The notes under the pieces are model-generated. The model was not told the origin of the DNA and did no database searches. It saw only the letters and a program-made list of their open reading frames with translations. A DNA stretch of 64,000 bases from Candidatus Flexicrinis proximus (lineage in GTDB: Bacteria; Chloroflexota; Anaerolineae; Aggregatilineales; Phototrophicaceae), in NCBI GenBank assembly GCA_016712885.1, contig JADJQF010000015.1, forward strand, positions 124,001 to 188,000, read 5' to 3'. This document shows positions 31,718 through 39,227 of this stretch, in pieces (positions within the stretch are counted from its first letter, which is position 1; each line of letters begins with the position of its first letter). The position numbers and the translations under genes are program-made.

Positions 31718-34354
31718 TCATGGCGACCTGAATCCCGCCGGAGTGGGCGGAATTGGAAGGGTTGCGTTGGGGTTATTAGTCGGCGTGGGGGGCGGAGTAC
31801 CGGTCGGCGTCGATACGGCTGTATTGTTTGGCGGCGGCGTAACAGTTGAAGTGCCGTCAGGCGTTGCGGTTGCCGGCGGGACGTCAATCGTGAAGTGGTG
31901 CTTGATGGAATTCGAAATGCCGCCAGCGGCGTCGCGTGACTTGACGCGCATCCAATAGTCGCCGTTTTCGAGCGGGACGCCCACGGTTACCGCGCACATG
32001 CTGGTACAGCCCGTCGACTCGACGGTGAGTTTGGAGCGCACCAGAGTGGCCTTATTACGGACGAAGAGGACGTAACGGGTCGCAGTGGGTCGAGTGGCCC
32101 AAGTAAACTGCGGCTGACTTACCAGCACCTGTCCGTCCTGCGGCGAAAGGATGTCCACCGGACCCGGAAGGTCTGCCGTAAGCGAGCGGGTCGCGGAGAC
32201 CGACTCGCCGTAGGAGTTGCGGGCGGTCACCTGCCAGTAAATGGTCTGCCCGTCCAGAAGCTGCAGTCCGATATCCGAGGTGTCGACCGCACACGACTGC
32301 TGCAGGCATGCCGGGCTGGTATTCTTAGGTCCTTTGCCGGTGGCAAGCAGGGTGCCGAACGGATCGGTGACTTTGACGGTGATCTTTTTCGACAGACCCG
32401 AAGGCGAATAGCGCAGGGTAACCGATGGATCGGTCACAAGCGTCCCGTCGGCGGGACCAAGCAGGCGCGAGGCCTGCGGCGGGATCAGGAGACGCGCGCG
32501 GTCGCTGCCGAGAACCTGGAAACGCAGGTTGTCGATGCCACTGGCGGCCGTGAATGCACTGTACAGCACAGAACTGAAATTCTTGCCGGAGATCACGGTC
32601 AGATAGCCGGACTTGCGGTTGAGCAGCCACAAGTCGGGTGTGCCGTCACGGTTATAGTCGGTGACAATGAAGTTGTAGCGGTCGGGGTCGGTCAGCTGGA
32701 TCGGCAGCGCGGTGGCAGAGTCGGCCAGCGGCGTCGTGAAGCCATTGCCGGCCAGTACTTTTACGCTCACCGAGTTGGTTGCGGAATCGCGCGGATTAAT
32801 CAGCCACAGGTCGGCTTTACCGTCCGCATCGTAGTCAGCCAGCGCGTAGGCGATGTCGGCATACTGGTTGGGGGCGCCCAATGACGGCGTCCGCAGGGCG
32901 AGCTGGGAGAGCGGATTGGCACCGTCCGCCACGTTGATTGTTATGGTATTGGTGAAATAGTCCGGCACAATCGCATAGATGTCCAGCACACCGTCCCGGT
33001 TGAAATCCGAGAGCGCGAAGCGCACATCGTCACTGTAGGGAGGCAGTACAGTCGGCGTGTCCTCGATCAGGAATCCGGGATTAGCGCCATCCAAAATCCG
33101 CAGCGCAGTCGTCCCGCTGGTGTCATAACGGCGGTGGAACAGCCAGAGATCCGGCGTGCCATCGTCGTTGTAGTCGCCGGCTGCGAAGGCGGTGTTCAGG
33201 TCAACCGGTTGAGGCGGAAGGCTGCTGCGTGGAATAGAAAGCGCATTTGATAGCCCACTACCATCGTAGACATTCAGGATCGTCGGGCCGCCGTCCAGGG
33301 GCCGCAGATCGACCACCCACAGATCGGGCCGCGAGTCGCGGTTGTAGTCATAGCGCACATCGCGGATGACCGGCAGCGCGCCGACTTCATAGGTGACCGA
33401 CGCATACGGCGTGCAGACCTGATTGTTGTCGCGCAGGCGCAGCATACAGCCGCTGTAGGGGCTGTTACCGTCGATGACCTGCCACCCCGCGAACTCGTTG
33501 CCGCCGATGTTGATGCGCGTATCAAAGTAGCGCAGCGAAAAATGGACATGCGGGCCGGTCGTATAGCCGCCGCAGCCGACGCCCATGCCTTCGCTGCCCA
33601 GCGCGTCGCCGCGAATCACGGCCTGGCCGTTACTCACCTGCTCGTTGACGAGATGATAGTAGCCGGTGCGGTAGCCGCCGGTATGGTCAACGCGGACGAA
33701 GTTCGGGCAATCCGAGCTGCGCCAGACGACGCCGCTTTCCGCCGCGCGTACGGTGCCGACATTCGGGCCATAGGCCAGGTCCACCGCGCTCCACGGGCGG
33801 GTCGAGCCGACGCCGCTGTCCGGATGCGGGCCGCCGGTCATCGTCCAGGTCTGGCCGGCCTGCCAGGGAAGCGCGAAGTTCAGGCCGCCGATGGCTTCTT
33901 CGCCGCGCGAGACGGCTGACGAATTTCGCAGGATGTCGAGTCCGGCCTGCGGGATCAGGCCGGCAGGAACCTTGTCGAGCTTCGCGTAGAACTCAGGGGT
34001 GTATTCGAGCGCCGCGTCGACCGTGCCGCTGGCTTCGTCGCGGGTGGTGATAAAAAGCCGGAGATCCGGCTCGGCGTGGATTTGCAGGGAGGGGTCTGGC
34101 GCACGCGTGACGAGAAAGCCGAATGCCCATGCCCCTTCGACGCGTACGTCGCTGACGATCGTTTCGCCGGCGGGCTGACCGGGCAGCGTCTGCGCGGTGA
34201 CGGCATTGGCTTCGGTCATCACGGCGTTGACCACGTCAGATTGAAGCGCGGCGAGGCGGAGCGCCGGCAGGCCAAGCGCCACGCCGACGATAATCAGCAA
34301 GGCAAAGACCGCTGCTGCGATCAGTAGTCCGGAAGTGCGGCGATTTGACGACAT
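31718..34354 (-). CDS. Large M23-peptidase exoprotein with FG-GAP repeats
   Basis: 878 aa. A signal anchor (about 9-32) precedes a LytM/M23-like domain (about 165-300). Its metal ligands can be read as the His in GGPHPDSG and Asp in WSAVDLAYG, and the His pair in GPHVHFSLRYFD. Four to six FG-GAP/VCBS-type repeats follow, such as DYNDDGTPDLWLFHRR, DFNRDGVLDIYAIVP, DYDADGKADLWLIN and DYNRDGTPDLWLLN, which usually bind calcium in a beta-propeller. Two fibronectin-like modules and a Thr-Pro tail end it. It probably cleaves peptide cross-links or acts as a surface binder. It lies upstream of ftsZ on the same strand. Confidence 0.87.
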   Translation of the reverse strand: MSSNRRTSGLLIAAAVFALLIIVGVALGLPALRLAALQSDVVNAVMTEANAVTAQTLPGQPAGETIVSDVRVEGAWAFGFLVTRAPDPSLQIHAEPDLRLFITTRDEASGTVDAALEYTPEFYAKLDKVPAGLIPQAGLDILRNSSAVSRGEEAIGGLNFALPWQAGQTWTMTGGPHPDSGVGSTRPWSAVDLAYGPNVGTVRAAESGVVWRSSDCPNFVRVDHTGGYRTGYYHLVNEQVSNGQAVIRGDALGSEGMGVGCGGYTTGPHVHFSLRYFDTRINIGGNEFAGWQVIDGNSPYSGCMLRLRDNNQVCTPYASVTYEVGALPVIRDVRYDYNRDSRPDLWVVDLRPLDGGPTILNVYDGSGLSNALSIPRSSLPPQPVDLNTAFAAGDYNDDGTPDLWLFHRRYDTSGTTALRILDGANPGFLIEDTPTVLPPYSDDVRFALSDFNRDGVLDIYAIVPDYFTNTITINVADGANPLSQLALRTPSLGAPNQYADIAYALADYDADGKADLWLINPRDSATNSVSVKVLAGNGFTTPLADSATALPIQLTDPDRYNFIVTDYNRDGTPDLWLLNRKSGYLTVISGKNFSSVLYSAFTAASGIDNLRFQVLGSDRARLLIPPQASRLLGPADGTLVTDPSVTLRYSPSGLSKKITVKVTDPFGTLLATGKGPKNTSPACLQQSCAVDTSDIGLQLLDGQTIYWQVTARNSYGESVSATRSLTADLPGPVDILSPQDGQVLVSQPQFTWATRPTATRYVLFVRNKATLVRSKLTVESTGCTSMCAVTVGVPLENGDYWMRVKSRDAAGGISNSIKHHFTIDVPPATATPDGTSTVTPPPNNTAVSTPTGTPPPTPTNNPNATLPIPPTPAGFRSP

Positions 34355-34495
34355 ACATCAACCCAGTGCGTTAACTCTGATAATGCAGACTATGTTATAT
34401 CCCCGTCGTCGGGCGAGCGCTATGAAATCGCCCTAGTCCACTGATCACAATGTCGTTATGCTCTCGCGATAATGAATCGAGCGGAGGGTAAACGT

Positions 34496-35173
34496 ATGGA
34501 CGCAACAGCCGTGATTCGGATGCTCCTGCGGCGCTGGTCTCTGGTGGTGCTGCCGGTCATCGTCGCCGGGGTCATCGTTGCGCCCGAGGTACTTGCGCGA
34601 CCGACCGGAAACTCCGGGTACAACGTGAGCATCCGTTATACGGCGGCCCAGGTGCTCGGCGCGATCCCCGCCCGTGACGGCGATTACCAGGATGTGTGGC
34701 TGGCGTCCGAACTGACGGTGGATGCGTTCACGGAATGGGTGCGTAACAGCCGCTTCATCGAGGCGGTACGCGCACAACTCCTCCAATCCGGCCAGAGTTT
34801 TTCGACCGACGGATTGGGCTTCGGCGCCGATAACGACAAGGCGATTGGTCGCATCGACATCGGCTGGAGCGATGAAGGCCAGCTTGCCGCAATCGCCGCG
34901 GCAACTGTCGAAGTGCTTAAAACTCAAAATGGCGCGATTTTCCCGCAGTTAGGCGGCGTCAATGCCCAGGTCGAACTCCTGGACGAGCCGCGGATCACTT
35001 CATCCGCGCCGCCCATAGCCAGCCGGCTTGGACCGGCCATCAAACTGCTGGTCGCGCTGTTCGGCGGCGTTGCGCTGGCCGTGCTGTTCGAGGCGTCTGA
35101 CCCGTTCATCCGCCGCCGCGCCCAGATCGAAGACATGGCGCTGGGCGTGCTGGCGACCGTGCCGCGTGAGTAA
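34496..35173 (+). CDS. Wzz/YveK-like polysaccharide chain-length protein
   Basis: 225 aa from an ATG at 34496 with GGAGGG 7 nt upstream. Topology is that of capsule chain-length determinants: a short N-terminal segment, a first membrane helix (about 17-36), an extracytoplasmic region with a helical VDAFTEWVRNSRFIEAVRAQL, and a second membrane helix near residue 190-207 followed by a short tail. There is no tyrosine-kinase domain. No polysaccharide genes are adjacent, so its role is inferred from fold only. It is convergent with the small membrane-protein gene through repeat copy E. Confidence 0.72.
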   Translation: MDATAVIRMLLRRWSLVVLPVIVAGVIVAPEVLARPTGNSGYNVSIRYTAAQVLGAIPARDGDYQDVWLASELTVDAFTEWVRNSRFIEAVRAQLLQSGQSFSTDGLGFGADNDKAIGRIDIGWSDEGQLAAIAAATVEVLKTQNGAIFPQLGGVNAQVELLDEPRITSSAPPIASRLGPAIKLLVALFGGVALAVLFEASDPFIRRRAQIEDMALGVLATVPRE

Positions 35174-35180
35174 GTGCCGC

Positions 35181-35369
35181 CTAGTGTTCATAAGATTGGT
35201 TTGTGGAGGCGCTGCCTCCACACCTCCGCGAGGGATTTGCGCCCCTCGACCCCTCATATACGATTTAGTGGCCTAAGCGCCACAAAATCGCGATGGGAGG
35301 TGCAGGAGTGCAAATTCCGCCACCGAGGATAGGGGTAGAACCCCATCGAAAGTGCATACCACGCTCTAG
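35181..35369 (-). repeat. Dispersed hairpin element, copy E (reverse)
   Basis: CTAG at both ends (35181-35184 and 35366-35369). On the minus strand the first arm is GGGG/CCCC, the second (35302-35320) is partly disrupted, the third is CGATTT-GTGGC/GCCAC-AAATCG with one T-T mismatch, the fourth is CGAGGG/CCCTCG with GCAA, and the fifth is GTGGAGGC/GCCTCCAC (35203-35221). The stop of the small membrane-protein gene is inside the right CTAG. Confidence 0.87.
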
Positions 35370-35656
35370 TCGTCGCGGGCTGCCCCTGAACGCTGATCGC
35401 TGCGCGAGAAGTAGTAGGCGATGCCGGCGGTCGCAAGACCGAGCAGCGCGCCGAGCGGGACTCCGTAAATAATCGCGAGTGTCAAATCCGCGCCGGGGTT
35501 GGCCGCCTGCACGAGGGCCATGGCTATGGCGCACAGGATCGTGCCGGTGATAATGACACGCCGCGTACTGCCCCACCCGCGCCGGATACCCAGATACAGG
35601 TACACTATCGCCAGGGCGAGGCCAATGAAGAAGAAATACGACGCGCCGCTGATCAT
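35366..35656 (-). CDS. Small multi-pass membrane protein
   Basis: 96 aa from an ATG at 35656, chosen for the upstream AAGGGGCGG; an in-frame GTG or ATG at 35758 would add 34 residues. Three transmembrane segments are visible: about 4-22 (GASYFFFIGLALAIVYLYLG), 30-50 and 60-80, ending in a charged tail SRSDQRSGAARDD. No family is recognised. Its TAG stop is formed by the CTAG flank of repeat copy E. Confidence 0.6.
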   Translation of the reverse strand: MISGASYFFFIGLALAIVYLYLGIRRGWGSTRRVIITGTILCAIAMALVQAANPGADLTLAIIYGVPLGALLGLATAGIAYYFSRSDQRSGAARDD

Positions 35657-35857
35657 CGAATCCGCCCCTTGAACCAGAAACCTGTGGCGCGACGCCGGAT
35701 GCAGGAGGCCGAAAATCGCGCCCGCGCCCAGATGATTCCAACGTCGCACAAATACCATCTTGCCATATGAAGCCTGATTATAGACTATAGGAGTTGCGGC
35801 GCGGCGAAATCAGAACAAGGCCTGAACAACCCTGCGAAAACAGGCAGTACTCCCCCA

Positions 35858-35886
35858 TTGACAGGGGCAATATCTGTCCGTACAAT
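35858..35886 (+). promoter_or_regulatory. Upstream promoter of the tRNA-rpmG cluster
   Basis: A consensus -35 TTGACA (35858-35863), 17-bp spacer and TACAAT -10 (35881-35886). It is the strongest sigma-70-type promoter match in the window. Confidence 0.8.
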
Positions 35887-35905
35887 GCCGCAACGTTGTC
35901 GAGGG

Positions 35906-35935
35906 TTGAACCACTCCGACTTGCCGTGCTATACT
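35906..35935 (+). promoter_or_regulatory. Downstream promoter of the tRNA-rpmG cluster
   Basis: TTGAAC (35906-35911), 18-bp spacer, TATACT (35930-35935). The first tRNA begins 13 bp after the -10, about where initiation would occur. Confidence 0.7.
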
Positions 35936-35947
35936 GTTCGTCGTGCT

Positions 35948-36019
35948 GCCGCTGTAGCTCAATGGCAGAGCACCGCACTTGTAATGCGACGGTTAAGGGT
36001 TCAAGTCCCTTCGGCGGCT
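35948..36019 (+). tRNA. tRNA-Thr (TGT)
   Basis: Full cloverleaf: acceptor GCCGCTG/CGGCGGC, anticodon loop CTTGTAA with anticodon TGT, T loop TTCAAGT. CCA is not encoded. First of the cluster. Confidence 0.95.
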
Positions 36020-36052
36020 ACGGGCTTCATCAGCCCGGTTAAGAATACAGAC

Positions 36053-36136
36053 GGGTCGGTGTCCCGAGTGGCAAAGGGGGCTGACTGTAAATCAGCTGCG
36101 TACAGCGCTTCGCAGGTTCGAGTCCTGCCCGGCCCA
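36053..36136 (+). tRNA. tRNA-Tyr (GTA)
   Basis: Class II tRNA with a long variable arm. Acceptor GGGTCGG/CCGGCCC, anticodon stem CTGA/TCAG around the loop with anticodon GTA, T loop TTCGAGT. Confidence 0.95.
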
Positions 36137-36171
36137 CTTTGATGCCATCCCCGCAGCGAATGGCATCTGAT

Positions 36172-36243
36172 GCCTTTGTAGCTCAGGGGTAGAGCATTCC
36201 CTTGGTAAGGGAAAGGTCATGGGTTCAAATCCCATCAAAGGCT
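36172..36243 (+). tRNA. tRNA-Thr (GGT)
   Basis: Acceptor GCCTTTG/CAAAGGC, anticodon stem TTCCC/GGGAA with loop TTGGTAA and anticodon GGT, T loop TTCAAAT. Second threonine isoacceptor in the cluster. Confidence 0.95.
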
Positions 36244-36283
36244 ATTTATCGTTAACCCGGTATGTGTCAGATAGGGTGTTGAA

Positions 36284-36451
36284 ATGGCGAAGAAAAGCAA
36301 GGGCAATCGCATTCTGATCAAGCTTCGCAGCACCGAAAGCGGCCACATGTATGTGACGTTTAAGAACCGTCGCAACGACACTGCCCGCCTGGAGCTGAAG
36401 AAGTATGATCCGATGGTGCGCAAGCACGTGATCTACCGCGAAACCAAGTAG
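36284..36451 (+). CDS. rpmG: 50S ribosomal protein L33
   Basis: 55 aa, beginning [18 protein letters not shown] and ending KHVIYRETK, a full match to L33. The Cys pairs of the zinc-binding form are absent, so this is the C-minus type. It sits between tRNA-Thr and tRNA-Trp in the arrangement common to many bacteria, with secE and nusG following. The start lacks a strong Shine-Dalgarno; GGGTG lies 7 nt upstream. Confidence 0.96.
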   Translation: MAKKSKGNRILIKLRSTESGHMYVTFKNRRNDTARLELKKYDPMVRKHVIYRETK

Positions 36452-36466
36452 GATAGCGGTACGTTT

Positions 36467-36538
36467 AGGGGCATGGTGTCAACGGCAGCACAGCGGTCTC
36501 CAAAACCGTTAGTGAGGGTTCGAATCCTTCTGCCCCTG
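36467..36538 (+). tRNA. tRNA-Trp (CCA)
   Basis: Acceptor AGGGGCA/TGCCCCT, anticodon stem GCGGT/ACCGT with loop CTCCAAA and anticodon CCA, T loop TTCGAAT. Located between rpmG and secE, as in many bacteria. Confidence 0.96.
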
Positions 36539-36550
36539 TTGTAACAACCC

Positions 36551-36579
36551 ACACCGTCCCCATAGAGGACGGTGTTTTT
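36551..36579 (+). terminator. Terminator or attenuator between tRNA-Trp and secE
   Basis: ACACCGTCC (36551-36559) pairs with GGACGGTGT (36567-36575) and runs into TTTTT. It would end the tRNA transcript just before secE. No separate promoter for secE is evident, so read-through is implied. Confidence 0.8.
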
Positions 36580-36599
36580 ATGAGTGAAGGAACAAAGAG

Positions 36600-37046
36600 A
36601 TGACCGCTGAGACGCCAAGCAAGGGCCGCCGCCGTCCGGCAGCCAAGCCAGCCGAAGTCGTGGAAACGATCGAAGCCGCGGCTGACGAAAGCAAGGGCAT
36701 TACCGCCGCGAAGGGACGCGCTACCCCGGGCCGCCGTCAGGCTGGACCGGAACAGGAAGTCCAACGCGGTTTCTTCGGCCGGATTGTCGAGTATATTCAA
36801 GGCGTCCGTTCGGAACTGGACAAAGTGGCCTGGCCTTCGCGTGAGCAGGTGATCAGCCTGTTCCGGGTCGTCCTGATCGTGACGATTGCGGCAGCGGCAG
36901 TCCTGGGTCTGGTGGCGTTCCTGTTCAACGAACTGTTTGCCATTGGCCTGAGCAACCCGATCGTCTTCGTCGTGTTCGGTGCCGCGGTCGGCGCGCTGAC
37001 GTTCTTCGTCATGCGCCGCAACGCCGAAGCCGGACCGTCCCGCTAA
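36600..37046 (+). CDS. secE: Preprotein translocase subunit SecE
   Basis: 148 aa, longer than usual because of an N-terminal low-complexity extension of about 50 residues (GRRRPAAKPAEVVETIE and similar). The core SecE/Sec61-gamma region starts near residue 60 with GFFGRIVEYIQGVRSELDKV and AWPSREQV, followed by a transmembrane helix (about 83-105) and a second hydrophobic stretch (about 115-137), which is not typical of single-span SecE. SecE stabilises SecY in the translocon. It is followed 27 bp later by nusG. Confidence 0.92.
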   Translation: MTAETPSKGRRRPAAKPAEVVETIEAAADESKGITAAKGRATPGRRQAGPEQEVQRGFFGRIVEYIQGVRSELDKVAWPSREQVISLFRVVLIVTIAAAAVLGLVAFLFNELFAIGLSNPIVFVVFGAAVGALTFFVMRRNAEAGPSR

Positions 37047-37073
37047 AAAACAGAGATTTAAGGCGCAGCAGCC

Positions 37074-37718
37074 ATGGCAAAACGCAAGCAGCAAGCGGAG
37101 CAGGATTACGATCCGGTTCCCGTCACAATCGATGACGACGATGTCAGCGGAAACGTGCTCGACATCAAGGTGCCGCTAGAGGGCGAACGTGACCCGAACC
37201 GGCGCTGGTATGTCGTGCATTGCTACAGCGGCCACGAGAACAAGGTCAAACATGCGGTCCTGCAGCGCATCCAGACGATGGGCATGCAGGATAAGATTTT
37301 CGACGTGCTGATCCCGACCGCCGAGGAAATCGAGGTCAAGGAAGGCAAGCAGAAGAAGATCGAGAAGCGCGTTTTCCCCGGTTACATCCTGGTCGAAATG
37401 ATCATGGATGAGGACTCGTGGTACGTCGTCCGCAATACGACCGGCGTGACCGGATTCGTCGGTATGGGTACCGAGCCGACTCCCCTCAACGAGGACGAAG
37501 TCAAGCTCATCATGCGCCGGATGGAAAGCGAAATTCCGGTGGTCAAGGTCAACTTCAAGGTCGGTCAGAAGGTCCGCATCGTCAGCGGCCCGTTCAACGA
37601 CATTATCGGCATCGTGTCGGATATTTACCCCGACCGCAATAAAGTACGCGTGATGGTCAGCTTCTTCGGCCGTGAAACCCCGGTCGAAGTCGACTTTTTA
37701 GAGGTCGAAAAAGCCTAA
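37074..37718 (+). CDS. nusG: Transcription termination/antitermination protein NusG
   Basis: 214 aa. An extended acidic N-terminus (about 1-40) is followed by the NGN domain starting [22 protein letters not shown] in segments, then [22 protein letters not shown] and TGVTGFVG. The C-terminal KOW domain (about 157-214) has [19 protein letters not shown] and [16 protein letters not shown]. NusG links RNA polymerase to the ribosome and Rho. The secE-nusG-rplK-rplA order is classical. Confidence 0.97.
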   Translation: MAKRKQQAEQDYDPVPVTIDDDDVSGNVLDIKVPLEGERDPNRRWYVVHCYSGHENKVKHAVLQRIQTMGMQDKIFDVLIPTAEEIEVKEGKQKKIEKRVFPGYILVEMIMDEDSWYVVRNTTGVTGFVGMGTEPTPLNEDEVKLIMRRMESEIPVVKVNFKVGQKVRIVSGPFNDIIGIVSDIYPDRNKVRVMVSFFGRETPVEVDFLEVEKA

Positions 37719-37770
37719 AGTCTCGTGTAGACTATTCGCTCGCACACGAAAGTACAAAGGCAGCAGCACA

Positions 37771-38196
37771 ATGGCAAAGAAGATCAAGGCAGTAGTCAAG
37801 CTGGCCATCAACGCCGGCAAAGCGACACCCGCCCCCCCGATTGGTCCGGCGCTCGCGCAGCACGGCATCAACCTGATGGGCTTCTGCAAGGAATACAATG
37901 CCCGTACGTCCAACCGGATGGGCGAGATTATTCCGGCGGAGATCACCATTTTTCAGGATGGTTCGTTCAAATTCGTCCTGAAGTCCCCCCCGACTTCCTT
38001 CCTGATCAAGAAGGCGGCCGGCATTACCAAGGGTGCCTCCAACCCGCTCACCGAGAAAGTCGGCAAGCTGACCAAGAAGCAGCTGGCCGAAATCGCTGAG
38101 CAGAAGAAGGAAGACCTGAATGCCCTCGACCTCGAGTCGGCCATGCGTCAAATCGCAGGCACGGCGCGTCAGATGGGTGTTGAAGTCGAGCAGTAA
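37771..38196 (+). CDS. rplK: 50S ribosomal protein L11
   Basis: 141 aa, normal length. It begins [20 protein letters not shown] and contains the RNA-binding [22 protein letters not shown] in parts, [19 protein letters not shown] and the C-terminal [19 protein letters not shown]11 forms the GTPase-associated centre with 23S rRNA. It follows nusG by 52 bp; the leader contains a small GTCT/AGAC hairpin at 37720-37732. Confidence 0.97.
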   Translation: MAKKIKAVVKLAINAGKATPAPPIGPALAQHGINLMGFCKEYNARTSNRMGEIIPAEITIFQDGSFKFVLKSPPTSFLIKKAAGITKGASNPLTEKVGKLTKKQLAEIAEQKKEDLNALDLESAMRQIAGTARQMGVEVEQ

Positions 38197-38260
38197 CCCC
38201 TCTGGCTGTCGAGAGCGGTTTAGCCTTCGCGGAACTATGTGCGGGAGACCGATTGCCGGC

Positions 38261-38317
38261 AGCCTTTAGGCTATTCGTGGGAGAGGCTTAATCGCCTCGT
38301 TAGGACCACCTAAGGAG
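38261..38317 (+). promoter_or_regulatory. Structured leader of rplA with sequestered Shine-Dalgarno
   Basis: Three short hairpins lie in the 129-bp rplK-rplA gap: AGCC/GGCT (38261-38272), GAGGC/GCCTC (38283-38298) and TTAGG/CCTAA (38300-38313). The last overlaps the Shine-Dalgarno AAGGAG (38312-38317). This is a plausible autogenous control site for the rplKA operon, by analogy to L1 repression elsewhere; no direct match to a known leader family was made. Confidence 0.45.
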
Positions 38318-38325
38318 ACAAGACC

Positions 38326-39045
38326 ATGGCAGGAAAGCGTTATGAAGCCGCATCCAAGCTGGTAGACCACGCCAAGCAGTATCCGCTTGGCGAGGCGATC
38401 GGTCTGCTCAAGCAGATGACCGGCGGCGAAACCAGCAAGCATAAGTTCGATGAAACCGTCGAACTCCATTTCCGTCTGGGCATCGACCCGCGCCACAGCG
38501 ACCAGCAAGTCCGCAGCACCGTGCTGCTGCCTGCGGGCCTGGGCAAGAAAGTGCGCGTGTTGATCTTCGCAGAGGGCGACGACGCCCGCGCGGCTGAAGC
38601 CGCCGGCGCCGACATTGTGGCTGACGATCAGCTTATCAACCGGATCGCCACCGAAGGCTGGGTGGACTTCGATGCCGCCCTCGCGACGCCGTCGATGATG
38701 AAGAAGATCGGCCGTATCGCCCGTATCCTCGGCCCGCGCGGCTTGATGCCGAACCCGAAAGCGGGAACAGTGGTCGAAGGCTCCGACCTGGCCCGTGCGG
38801 TCGACGAACTCAAGGCCGGCCGCGTGGAATTCCGTAACGACAAGACCGGCAACCTGCATATTCCCATCGGCAAGGCCAGCTTCACCGCCGAGCAGATTGA
38901 GCAGAATGCCCGCGCCGTCCTCGGTGCCGTCGAAGCACAGAAACCCGCGACGATGAAAGGTATCTACCTGAAGCGCGCGGTCATCACCTCGACGATGCAG
39001 CCGGGTCTCCGGCTCGAAGTCTCGCAGACCGGCGCCGCCAAGTAG
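38326..39045 (+). CDS. rplA: 50S ribosomal protein L1
   Basis: 239 aa, typical length. It begins [20 protein letters not shown] and contains [20 protein letters not shown], the conserved [16 protein letters not shown] near residue 135-150, and [19 protein letters not shown] near the C-terminus. L1 forms the mobile stalk that gates E-site tRNA. A good Shine-Dalgarno AAGGAG lies 8 nt upstream. rplJ and rplL, usually next, are absent; a terminator follows instead. Confidence 0.97.
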   Translation: MAGKRYEAASKLVDHAKQYPLGEAIGLLKQMTGGETSKHKFDETVELHFRLGIDPRHSDQQVRSTVLLPAGLGKKVRVLIFAEGDDARAAEAAGADIVADDQLINRIATEGWVDFDAALATPSMMKKIGRIARILGPRGLMPNPKAGTVVEGSDLARAVDELKAGRVEFRNDKTGNLHIPIGKASFTAEQIEQNARAVLGAVEAQKPATMKGIYLKRAVITSTMQPGLRLEVSQTGAAK

Positions 39046-39060
39046 GCTGGAACTTGCGCA

Positions 39061-39127
39061 CCCTGCGGCATTCACGCAGGGCACACCCTCCAAAAACAAA
39101 ACGTCCCGGAAACGCCGGGACGTTTTG
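39061..39127 (+). terminator. Terminator after rplA
   Basis: A first hairpin CCCTGC/GCAGGG (39061-39080) is followed by CAAAACGTCCCGG (39097-39109) pairing with CCGGGACGTTTTG (39115-39127), with the T run at the stem base. It closes the ribosomal protein operon. Confidence 0.85.
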
Positions 39128-39184
39128 ATTCACCATGGTCTTCGCAGTTCGGGCTGCCCTACCCGTTTGTGAAAAGCGGGTTGT

Positions 39185-39222
39185 ATCCGGGAGGGCATCG
39201 CGGTGGCGACGCCTTCCCGGAT
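39185..39222 (-). terminator. Hairpin at the 3' end of the TPR-SH3 gene
   Basis: ATCCGGGAGGGC (39185-39196) pairs with GCCTTCCCGGAT (39211-39222), 12 bp with one G-T. There is no strong T tract, so it may act as a 3' stabiliser rather than an intrinsic terminator. Confidence 0.5.
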
Positions 39223-39227
39223 TACTG

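Noticed and set aside
38197..38325. Assignment of the rplA leader to the known L10 leader family
   Set aside because: The hairpins do not show the L10-leader consensus clearly and the gene downstream is rplA, not rplJ.
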